Source: Bacteroidales bacterium
GTDB taxonomy: Bacteria > Bacteroidota > Bacteroidia > Bacteroidales > WCHB1-69
Reading direction: 5' to 3'
NCBI GenBank assembly: GCA_031257735.1
Contig: JAIROC010000161.1
Coordinates: 1-5,062 of the forward strand
DNA: 5,062 nucleotides
Program-made: the position numbers and the translations under genes
Notes under the pieces: generated by a model
What the model was told of the DNA's origin: nothing
The model's database searches: none
What the model saw: only the letters and a program-made list of their open reading frames with translations
In this document: one piece after another, positions 1 to 5,062 of the stretch
Layout of the letters: the number at the start of each line of letters is the position of its first letter
Numbering within the stretch: position 1 is the stretch's first letter

Positions 1-119
1 GCCATCGTCGAACTCTACGCCTTCGACGCTTATGGTAATGCCATCGGTTTCGACCCATCTGTTGCGTTAACAGAATTCCTGTACAGCGGTGAACAATTCG
101 ATTCAAAAATTGGACAACA
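1..119 (+). repeat. Left arm of 119-base perfect inverted repeat (Rhs core end)
   Basis: Bases 1-119 are identical to the reverse complement of 4944-5062. The first difference is at base 120 (A here, G in the other copy). The arm encodes Rhs core residues from AIVELYAFD to the first Gln of GQQYL. Because the identity starts at the first base of the window, the repeat may continue outside it. Confidence 0.97.
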
Positions 120-1161
120 ATATTTACGGCAACGATATTATGATCCCGCGACAGGGAGATTTAATAGGCTTGATCCGTTCTTTGGTGTACTCATTGAACC
201 ATTATCGTTCAATAAATATCTTTATACTCATAGTGATCCAATAAATAATACAGATCCAAGTGGTAAGTTTATCCCAATTCTTGCCTATTTGGGCATCGTA
301 CTTGGAGGCGGAATTATTTGTGCTGGTCTTGGTGCTATGGATGCTTGGTTAGGAAATGAGTCTAGCTCTAATATTTGGTATGCTGCTGGTGTTAATTTTG
401 CGATAGGTGCAGCAGCCACCGCAGCAATAGTACCTTTAGCCATAATGGCAGCACCTGCTCTCACTGCGGGAGCTACCGCAGGGTCTTTATATGCATTTAC
501 GGCACTTTTTCAACTTCAGATGTTTGGTATGGCTTTGGGGCTATTTGGAACCCTTGAGTCAATAGCACATGGTCGATACAAGCAAGCTGGTTTTCGTGCT
601 TTTACTACTGTAGGAGGTACATGGCTTGGATTTAGAGGGTTGTTTGGTGTTAAAATCGGAAATCAAAAAATCAATATTAGTGCTACAGAAGAAGCATTGG
701 AAGCCAATATTGCAGCCAAAGAGCTTGCCAAAGATGCTGCTCTATATTCAGAAATGTATAGAGATACACTTGATGCCACAGTTACTGCATTTATGAAACC
801 TTCACATAGTAAACCTGCGAGAATAGGCACAATGTATGATCCAATTACAAAAAATAAAATTACTATGAGTAGCTACGATGCGAATCTTCCTCCGATTGAA
901 ATGATACCACAAGAATGTTTAGATATGCTAAATAAATTAGGGGGCTTGTATGCAAAAATTACGATAGATGGACAAGAATATTCTGTAGGAACCTGTTGGG
1001 AATTTAAAGCATTTGTTCATCTTAAAATAAAAAATCCTGCATTACAGCCAAGCCAGGTCAAATATACTAAATCCTATATGCCAAGAACATTTAAGCCTGA
1101 TGATCCATGTCCTGTATGTCAAAGTATGTTTGGAACCGATGGTCTAATACCAGAACAATGA
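1..1161 (+). CDS. Rhs/YD-repeat protein C-terminal end with deaminase-like toxin tip (5' truncated by window)
   Basis: The frame is open from base 1 to a TGA at 1159-1161, giving 386 residues of a longer protein whose start lies outside the window. Residues 1-88 are a classic Rhs core end: YSGEQFDSKIGQQYLR, RYYDPATGRFNRLDP, KYLY, then DPSG at 85-88. Asp58 and Asp85 sit where other Rhs proteins have the aspartates linked to self-cleavage that frees the tip. Residues about 89-190 are hydrophobic and Gly/Ala-rich, like the pre-toxin membrane regions of other tips. Residues about 225-265 look helical. The last ~120 residues carry Cys332-Trp-Glu334 and Pro369-Cys370-x-x-Cys373, the CxE...PCxxC zinc and proton-shuttle signature of the deaminase superfamily. 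The pattern is closest to YwqJ-like toxin deaminases. From family knowledge, such tips deaminate nucleic-acid bases or nucleotides in the target cytosol; the substrate here is unknown. The following gene is the likely immunity gene. The Rhs assignment is firm and the deaminase call is motif-based. Confidence 0.88.
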   Translation, partial: AIVELYAFDAYGNAIGFDPSVALTEFLYSGEQFDSKIGQQYLRQRYYDPATGRFNRLDPFFGVLIEPLSFNKYLYTHSDPINNTDPSGKFIPILAYLGIVLGGGIICAGLGAMDAWLGNESSSNIWYAAGVNFAIGAAATAAIVPLAIMAAPALTAGATAGSLYAFTALFQLQMFGMALGLFGTLESIAHGRYKQAGFRAFTTVGGTWLGFRGLFGVKIGNQKINISATEEALEANIAAKELAKDAALYSEMYRDTLDATVTAFMKPSHSKPARIGTMYDPITKNKITMSSYDANLPPIEMIPQECLDMLNKLGGLYAKITIDGQEYSVGTCWEFKAFVHLKIKNPALQPSQVKYTKSYMPRTFKPDDPCPVCQSMFGTDGLIPEQ

Positions 1162-1186
1162 ATTAGTGATATTATTCCATAAGTCT

Positions 1187-1216
1187 GTTTTATGTAAAAT
1201 TTACACAAAACTTTTT
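1187..1216 (+). terminator. Imperfect palindrome with T-run after the deaminase-tip gene (weak terminator or operator)
   Basis: GTTTT (1187-1191) pairs with AAAAC (1207-1211), and TGTAAA (1193-1198) pairs with TTTACA (1200-1205). They are separated by one A/C mismatch and a single central base, and five T residues follow at 1212-1216. It could be a weak Rho-independent terminator for the Rhs transcript. The right half coincides with a candidate -35 box, so a regulator-binding operator is an equal possibility. The stem is poor in GC, which weakens the terminator reading. Confidence 0.4.
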
Positions 1217-1226
1217 CGATTATACT
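1200..1226 (+). promoter_or_regulatory. Candidate sigma-70 promoter for the soluble immunity gene
   Basis: TTTACA (1200-1205) and TATACT (1221-1226) each match five of six consensus bases. The spacer is 15 bases, shorter than the optimal 17. It lies about 88 bases before ATG 1314. Immunity genes commonly need expression separate from the large toxin gene, which gives the site a plausible role. In such AT-rich DNA chance matches are common. Confidence 0.35.
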
Positions 1227-1313
1227 TTATTTTTGAAAAATACATATCATTCATAGACTTATTTAACACCGTTTACTGTTCAATGAATAATTTTTTCATA
1301 GAAAGATACAAAA

Positions 1314-1811
1314 ATGGATTTTTTTACAGAAAGTGAATTGGCGTGTCTTGATTTAGACTGGTGGGCTATGGACATGAATGGCTATATTGGTCATTTTACT
1401 ACAGCTGGAGTAGCTCCTTTTCCTCATCAGCTGAAAATTTCCTCACATCATTTACTATGGAATTATTTCTTTGAAACAGCATTAGTTCGTGGTTTTGCCT
1501 ATGAAAGTTCAGAATGGGAAAAAATTTCTGGTGAAGTGGTCAAAGCCCCTTTTCCGATGAAATCAGTTGATATTGCTCGTAAACTTTTGCTTAGTTCATA
1601 CCAATTCATGGGTGAACGCGGTATGTTTTCTTATGCAGGATACATGCCCAATGGTAGGAATCAATATTTTCGTCTTATTGTTCCATCATCTCCATTAACA
1701 ATAGATATGTTACCTCAAGACATCAAAGATATTATTCAGGAAATTACCTTTCCTGTTTCATTTTCGCAAGCCCGCATCATCACGAAATATCTGATTACCG
1801 AAAAACAGTAA
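1314..1811 (+). CDS. Probable cytosolic immunity protein for the deaminase-like Rhs tip
   Basis: This is a 165-residue soluble protein with no signal peptide or membrane segment. It begins at ATG 1314, 152 bases after the Rhs stop, with only a weak purine stretch (GAAAG at 1301-1305) upstream. Residues 15-32 read DWWAMDMNGYIGHFTTAG, a pattern I associate with small proteins encoded directly after polymorphic-toxin tips (an Asp-Trp start, a Gly turn, then HFTT). The rest is mixed, with several aromatic residues (SSEWEKI, YQFMGERGMF). The immunity role is inferred mainly from position: it follows a toxin tip on the same strand. A cytosolic protein suits a toxin that would act on nucleic acids or nucleotides in the cytosol. 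A candidate promoter at 1200-1226 could let it be made without the Rhs transcript. I cannot assign it to a named immunity family with certainty. Confidence 0.68.
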   Translation: MDFFTESELACLDLDWWAMDMNGYIGHFTTAGVAPFPHQLKISSHHLLWNYFFETALVRGFAYESSEWEKISGEVVKAPFPMKSVDIARKLLLSSYQFMGERGMFSYAGYMPNGRNQYFRLIVPSSPLTIDMLPQDIKDIIQEITFPVSFSQARIITKYLITEKQ

Positions 1812-1916
1812 AATAAACGGATATTTTTGAAACATAGTAATGATTCCCCAAATATTCAGTAAGCAATTCATATTTGTATAACGATATTATTGGAAATATG
1901 ATTTCATAGTAAATAT

Positions 1917-1922
1917 AAGGAG
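1917..1922 (+). promoter_or_regulatory. Ribosome binding site that sets the TOPRIM-like gene start
   Basis: AAGGAG is a near-perfect Shine-Dalgarno sequence. It is 8 bases before TTG 1931 but only 2 before TTG 1925, so it favours the later start. It is the clearest ribosome site in the window. Confidence 0.75.
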
Positions 1923-1930
1923 TTTTGGCG

Positions 1931-2794
1931 TTGTCTGTTGATCTGCTGTTTTGTGAAGGGGGTACACAAAGTTATGATATACGGATACTCAGTAAATTAC
2001 TGCCGTTATCTTGTCGGGTTATTGCGGGTGGTTCATCACGAGGTTTGCGCAAACGTATTGACCACGCTCGGCAATTTTATGAAACGAAATCTGTATTCGC
2101 AATCCGTGATCGGGATTTTCCTAAAAAGTGGACAGGAGTGTCTCAAAAAGTTTTAGATTGGATTACGCCTGACCATTTAGGGGAGTTGAAACAGTGGGGA
2201 TGGATATGGGCAAGACGGGAAATTGAAAATTATCTTATTGATCCAATAATTGTTCAAAAATCTCTTGATGTTCATGTGCAACAAAAAATCTCCGATGTTA
2301 GCTATTTTAATTTAGAAGAATATATTTCTGCACTCAATTCCGCCAGAGATTCAATAAGGATATATCAAGCGGCAAGAACTGCATTAACACAGGCAGGAAA
2401 ACCTAGTTATTTACGTACCAATTTTGGTAAAGCAAGAGGAAAATATAATTATCGTTTTCCACAAAAGCGAGATATATTATCATGCGAACAGGAAATGAAA
2501 AAAATGTTTCAAACTCGAAATAAACAGATCATTACAATAAATGAAACACTTGAAAATTTTCACCGGATTTTTGAAGAAGAATGTTCGTTTGGCAAACCTC
2601 GTTACAATGATTATCTATATGCTTTTTCGGGAAAAGATATTTTATGGGCAATGGAAGATTGGTTTGCCAAAATAGGTTTAAAAAATAATATCAACTTTCA
2701 AGAAATTATTTTAACAGGAATTGAAAATTCATATGAAGATATTGCAACATGGTGTAATGAATGGAAAAACCTATTTGATCTATGTGTGAAATAG
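1931..2794 (+). CDS. Stand-alone TOPRIM/DUF4435-like protein
   Basis: This is a 287-residue protein. I place the start at TTG 1931 because AAGGAG (1917-1922) lies 8 bases upstream; an in-frame TTG at 1925 is only 2 bases from that site. The N-terminal half resembles a TOPRIM fold: a hydrophobic strand ending in CEGG (Glu9), a VIAGGSSRG segment (about 30-38), a second strand ending in IRDRDF (Asp60, Asp62), and a WARREIENYLIDP segment (about 94-105) typical of DUF4435-type proteins. The C-terminal half is charged and probably helical, with an FSGKDIL segment near 232-238. In OLD-type nucleases and related defence proteins this domain supplies acidic metal-binding residues and usually works with an AAA/ABC-type ATPase. 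No ATPase gene is present here. The function is therefore unknown: it could be a passenger gene, a defence remnant, or a nuclease using a partner encoded elsewhere. It lies 119 bases after the immunity gene and has its own ribosome site. Confidence 0.72.
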   Translation: MSVDLLFCEGGTQSYDIRILSKLLPLSCRVIAGGSSRGLRKRIDHARQFYETKSVFAIRDRDFPKKWTGVSQKVLDWITPDHLGELKQWGWIWARREIENYLIDPIIVQKSLDVHVQQKISDVSYFNLEEYISALNSARDSIRIYQAARTALTQAGKPSYLRTNFGKARGKYNYRFPQKRDILSCEQEMKKMFQTRNKQIITINETLENFHRIFEEECSFGKPRYNDYLYAFSGKDILWAMEDWFAKIGLKNNINFQEIILTGIENSYEDIATWCNEWKNLFDLCVK

Positions 2795-2820
2795 ACGGAT
2801 TTTCTGATCATAAAATTGTT

Positions 2821-2836
2821 ATAACTTAATAACTTA
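2821..2836. repeat. Tandem direct repeat of an 8-base unit
   Basis: ATAACTTA occurs twice in immediate succession, 27 bases after the TOPRIM-like gene stop. It could be a slippage product or chance in AT-rich DNA. Confidence 0.5.
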
Positions 2837-2919
2837 TAGTGCAACAACAATAAAACTTCGTCTTGAATTTCTTGAAGGTCGGCTATATCTGCCAATCATT
2901 CGTATTGAGCGAATTTAAT

Positions 2920-3066
2920 TTATCTTGCTAACCAGATGATCAATGATCGATCTGCAGACGCAGTACGCATAAGACATAATTTTTGAACAAATTTGTCGTT
3001 TTTTACATTATTAAAACGACAATTCATCTCGTTTTTTTGTAGCATTTTCAAAAAATTGTCCCACAT
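2920..3066 (-). other. Small open frame (48 residues), doubtful gene or remnant
   Basis: The frame runs from ATG 3066 to TAA 2922-2920 and encodes a basic peptide starting MWDNFLKMLQKNE and ending SLIIWLAR. It has no good ribosome site, overlaps a hairpin-forming palindrome, and the same frame is stopped not far upstream. The residue mix looks protein-like rather than low-complexity, so it may be a fragment of a decayed gene such as a transposase or an older tip or immunity gene. I do not recognise it. Confidence 0.18.
2993..3022. repeat. Perfect 10-bp inverted repeat (hairpin)
   Basis: TTGTCGTTTT (2993-3002) pairs with AAAACGACAA (3013-3022) around a 10-base loop. A run of seven T follows on the plus strand, but about 9 bases after the stem, so the fit to an intrinsic terminator is poor. 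It could also be a protein-binding site. Confidence 0.6.
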
Positions 3067-3125
3067 TCTATTATCGTACTGAAAATATCAAGGCTTTTCC
3101 AAGTTCTGGACAAGCACAGCACACC

Positions 3126-3161
3126 ACATTGGTACTGACCAATGTATTTTTCTTCTTTTTT
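3126..3161 (+). terminator. Rho-independent terminator (plus strand)
   Basis: ACATTGGT (3126-3133) pairs perfectly with ACCAATGT (3138-3145) around a four-base ACTG loop, followed by T-rich DNA (3147-3151 and 3156-3161). The stem of eight pairs and the T-tract fit an intrinsic terminator reading rightward. It lies about 330 bases after the TOPRIM-like gene, so either that mRNA has a long 3' end or another short transcript ends here. It would also stop rightward transcription from running antisense into the membrane immunity gene. Confidence 0.6.
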
Positions 3162-3206
3162 GTTTTTCTAGAGATTGAGAAATTAACATTTATTGAATTT
3201 TATCCG

Positions 3207-3222
3207 AACTTTTGCAAAAGTT
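3207..3222. repeat. Perfect 16-base palindrome
   Basis: AACTTTTGCAAAAGTT equals its own reverse complement. It has the size and symmetry of a dimeric regulator site, and it lies 80 bases beyond the 3' end of the membrane immunity gene. No adjacent promoter is evident, and no clear T-run follows on either strand. Confidence 0.5.
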
Positions 3223-3301
3223 TAGTAATAAATAATTTTTTATTATTTCTTTACATCATTTTCTGAAAATCACCCTAAATTCAATTGTTGTATTGAAACT
3301 T

Positions 3302-3871
3302 CTAATGTTTTTCGATTTTTTGGGACATGTATACACCAATGTATATAACAAATGCCAATAAAATTAAAAGTATTAGAAGGAAAATTAGTAAAAGTAATCT
3401 ATAACACGGATATATTACTATTTTTAAGTGATATAAAAACAGTATTGTAATAGCAAGCATTACCAATATAGGAAATAATAGCATGATAATGTACTCATCT
3501 GCATCACAAAAAGACTTTGGAAGTTTTTTTGCGATTTTAAGTTGATTTTCTTTCTTATTAACTCTACCACCATATTTAAATCTCTTATACAATGCATTGC
3601 AATATTTTAATTTCTTAAATCTTTGATATTGTGAAGATTTAAAATATGTCCAGTAAAATGAAAAAATAAAAATAAAAAAAATAGGTATATTGTGCAACAA
3701 GAAAGGTGAAGAATCATTTACTGTATTTCTACGATATAGATCAAACATCATGTCGGTTTCATCTAAAGTAATTAGTGTAATTATTTCGAAAAGATAGAGT
3801 GCTAAACAATACAAAAAGAATGACAAAAGCATTCCAATAAAAGATAAAATTATAAATTTAATCATTGACAT
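3302..3871 (-). CDS. Probable four-helix membrane immunity protein for the caspase-like Rhs tip
   Basis: This is a 189-residue, very hydrophobic protein. Membrane segments are visible at about residues 5-36, 57-77, 126-147 and 157-182. The 78-125 loop is rich in Lys and Arg (FKKLKY, YKRFKYGGR, NKKEN), which by the positive-inside rule places it in the cytosol. Both ends would then be cytosolic, with short periplasmic loops near 37-56 and 148-156. It lies 45 bases after the stop of the minus-strand Rhs gene on the same strand, the usual place for a cognate immunity gene. I see no strong ribosome site before ATG 3871; an internal ATG two codons later is an alternative. No independent promoter is evident, so it may depend on the Rhs transcript. 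The sequence is extremely AT-rich. The family is not recognised; the immunity role rests on position and on the match to a toxin with a long hydrophobic region. Confidence 0.65.
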   Translation of the reverse strand: MSMIKFIILSFIGMLLSFFLYCLALYLFEIITLITLDETDMMFDLYRRNTVNDSSPFLLHNIPIFFIFIFSFYWTYFKSSQYQRFKKLKYCNALYKRFKYGGRVNKKENQLKIAKKLPKSFCDADEYIIMLLFPILVMLAITILFLYHLKIVIYPCYRLLLLIFLLILLILLAFVIYIGVYMSQKIEKH

Positions 3872-3916
3872 CGTTTTTATAAAAAATCGGTAAAAGTTAG
3901 TGAAAAAATTATTGGA

Positions 3917-5062
3917 TTAATCAAGATTACTTAATTGTAGATCATTTTCTCCATTTAAATATCGAACTAATCCTTCCATAATAACCTCTACTTCACCTGC
4001 ACTAATATCTTTTTTGTAGCCATAATACCCTGCAACATTAAGTGCGTTTTTCATACTATCATTTTTAAGTGCCCGACAACTAGCAGCGAAGATTTGTAAA
4101 TTATGATTTGTAATTTTTCCATTCAATTCATTCGCTGTTAACCACTTTTCATCTATATCAAGAGTTCCACCGCCTTCAAAATCAAGTGTTTTTTCTATAT
4201 CTAATAATATTGTTCCTCCCAAATTAAATCCTGCGAATTTTTGTCCATTTTTATCGATGTATTCGCCCACTTGGTAACGCCCTAGCCCATGGGCTACAAC
4301 TAAAATAGCATCATAATTACCTGAATTGCATATTTGAATAAATTCATCTTCTGATGGAAATGAAAAAATATTTGCCGTATGCCCAGCATTATTTACAAGT
4401 TCAGAAAATTGCTCAAGGGAAATTAAACCTGCTAAAAAACCAAAATACATCGGACCAAGGTCACCATACACAATCGCAACTCTTTTTTGTGTAATATTAG
4501 GCGAGGATCCAACTTTTTTAACACCCCAACTCCTCGTTCCAGCTCCCCAAGCCCATCCTCCTAGCATCACACCTAAACCTCCAAACATCGAAATACTCAT
4601 TGCAAGTTCAAAACTACTTGATAATGCTATATCCAATGCCGCAACCCCTATAAAAGCACTTGCCCCTATACCAAGAAAGAGTCCACCAATTCCACCCCAG
4701 ATAGCTCCTTGTGTTCCTCCCAAATAATAACCTACGCCAGCACCTATTCCTGCCCCAATGATTCCGCCAAGTAACATGAATATTGGAAGCGGAAATAATC
4801 CACTTGGGTCTGTATAATTGATAGAATCTGCATGACAATAGAGATATTTATGGAAACTTTGCGGATCATTCAAATTCCCAAAGAACGGATCGAGACGATT
4901 GAATCGACCAGTTGCTGGATCATAATATCTTGCACGTAAATACTGTTGTCCAATTTTTGAATCGAATTGTTCACCGCTGTACAGGAATTCTGTTAACGCA
5001 ACAGATGGGTCGAAACCGATGGCATTACCATAAGCGTCGAAGGCGTAGAGTTCGACGATGGC
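3917..5062 (-). CDS. Rhs/YD-repeat protein C-terminal end with caspase/CHAT-like peptidase tip (5' truncated by window)
   Basis: Reading inward from base 5062 the frame is open to a TAA at 3919-3917, giving 381 residues. The true start lies outside the window. Residues 1-62 match the other Rhs end except for one residue (Ala44 instead of Gln). Then come KYLY and DPSG at 85-88 followed by Leu, the canonical DPxGL junction; Asp58 and Asp85 are kept. Residues about 90-180 are a long Gly-rich hydrophobic region (AGIGAGVGYYLGG and similar) that could insert in a membrane. From about residue 193 a globular domain starts with KRVAIVYGD. It continues with YDAILVVAHGLG (His258), TILLDI, WLTANEL, then LQIFAASCRA (Cys329). 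A strand-His-Gly followed some 70 residues later by a strand ending in Ser-Cys-Arg is the catalytic dyad pattern of caspase-fold peptidases, including CHAT. I infer a protease toxin with unknown target. A membrane protein gene follows. The Rhs call is firm and the peptidase call is motif-based. Confidence 0.87.
   Translation of the reverse strand, partial: AIVELYAFDAYGNAIGFDPSVALTEFLYSGEQFDSKIGQQYLRARYYDPATGRFNRLDPFFGNLNDPQSFHKYLYCHADSINYTDPSGLFPLPIFMLLGGIIGAGIGAGVGYYLGGTQGAIWGGIGGLFLGIGASAFIGVAALDIALSSSFELAMSISMFGGLGVMLGGWAWGAGTRSWGVKKVGSSPNITQKRVAIVYGDLGPMYFGFLAGLISLEQFSELVNNAGHTANIFSFPSEDEFIQICNSGNYDAILVVAHGLGRYQVGEYIDKNGQKFAGFNLGGTILLDIEKTLDFEGGGTLDIDEKWLTANELNGKITNHNLQIFAASCRALKNDSMKNALNVAGYYGYKKDISAGEVEVIMEGLVRYLNGENDLQLSNLD
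4944..5062 (-). repeat. Right arm of 119-base perfect inverted repeat (Rhs core end)
   Basis: This is the reverse complement of bases 1-119 with no mismatch. From 4943 inward to 4877 the copies stay homologous at protein level but differ at 15 of 67 bases, mostly synonymous. Both arms are in the same reading frame relative to their tips, so exchange between them keeps the fusions in frame. Confidence 0.97.

Larger units (their letters stand above)
2795..3301. other. 507-base spacer between the two convergent gene groups
   Basis: No gene is supported here. The stretch holds a tandem 8-mer (2821-2836), one minus-strand open frame of 48 codons (3066-2920), a 10-bp hairpin (2993-3022), a terminator-like hairpin (3126-3161) and a 16-base palindrome (3207-3222). 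Part of it (about 2935-2975 and 3095-3130) is less AT-rich than its surroundings, which may point to remnants of older coding DNA. I saw no complete insertion sequence, tRNA or CRISPR array. Confidence 0.6.

Noticed and set aside
1861..1916. Promoter for the TOPRIM-like gene
   Set aside because: A TATTAT -10-like box exists at 1885-1890, but no -35-like hexamer sits at a workable distance.
1938..2156. 72-codon plus-strand open frame
   Set aside because: It lies wholly inside the TOPRIM-like gene in another frame and lacks recognisable motifs.
2698..2895. 65-codon minus-strand open frame beginning MADIADLQE
   Set aside because: The start faintly recalls small DksA/TraR-type proteins, but there are no zinc-finger cysteines and half of it is antisense to the 3' end of the TOPRIM-like gene.
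3230..3248. AAATAAT...ATTATTT hairpin as a terminator for the membrane immunity gene
   Set aside because: The stem has seven A-T pairs only and no GC; it is expected by chance in this composition.
4614..4838. 74-codon minus-strand open frame
   Set aside because: It is a frame-shifted shadow of the Gly-rich region of the Rhs tip; its Trp/Arg-rich product is typical of reading GGN codons out of frame.
1..5062. Composite transposon or insertion sequence bounded by the inverted repeats
   Set aside because: The terminal repeats are Rhs coding sequence, no transposase gene is present inside, and no target-site duplication can be assessed.

Overview
The window carries two toxin-bearing 3' ends of Rhs (YD-repeat) genes that face each other, each followed by a likely immunity gene, with one unrelated-looking gene and a spacer between them. 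It looks like an AT-rich Gram-negative (probably proteobacterial) polymorphic-toxin locus. The host cannot be named from this sequence: I saw no Neisseria- or Pasteurellaceae-type uptake repeat, tRNA or housekeeping gene. The outer Rhs ends are clearly richer in GC (55 of the first 120 bases) than the interior (12 of 60 at 3361-3420). That is the usual break between an Rhs core and its acquired tip.

Layout. Bases 1-1161 (+) are the end of an Rhs gene: a core remnant up to a DPSG motif, then a hydrophobic region and a C-terminal domain with a CxE...PCxxC zinc signature of the deaminase fold. A soluble 165-residue protein follows at 1314-1811 (+) and is the probable cognate immunity protein. 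A stand-alone protein with TOPRIM/DUF4435-like motifs lies at 1931-2794 (+). A roughly 500-base spacer (2795-3301) holds an intrinsic-terminator-like hairpin, two other palindromes and one small open frame of doubtful status. On the minus strand, 5062-3917 is the end of a second Rhs gene. It has the same core end and DPSG junction, then a Gly-rich hydrophobic region and a domain with an AHG...ASCR pattern like caspase/CHAT-type cysteine peptidases. Its probable immunity protein, with four membrane segments, follows at 3871-3302 (-).

The most notable point is architectural. The two Rhs ends are a perfect 119-base inverted repeat (1-119 against 5062-4944) that bounds the window and may extend beyond it. 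Beyond base 119 the two copies still encode almost the same protein up to DPFFG but differ at 15 of 67 bases. Recombination between the arms would invert the whole interior. Each toxin domain would move, in frame and with its immunity gene, onto the other Rhs core. Unlike orphan tips in tandem, which direct-repeat recombination deletes, this layout would allow reversible toxin exchange without loss of either immunity gene. Whether both outer cores are full length, and whether inversion occurs, cannot be seen from this window.
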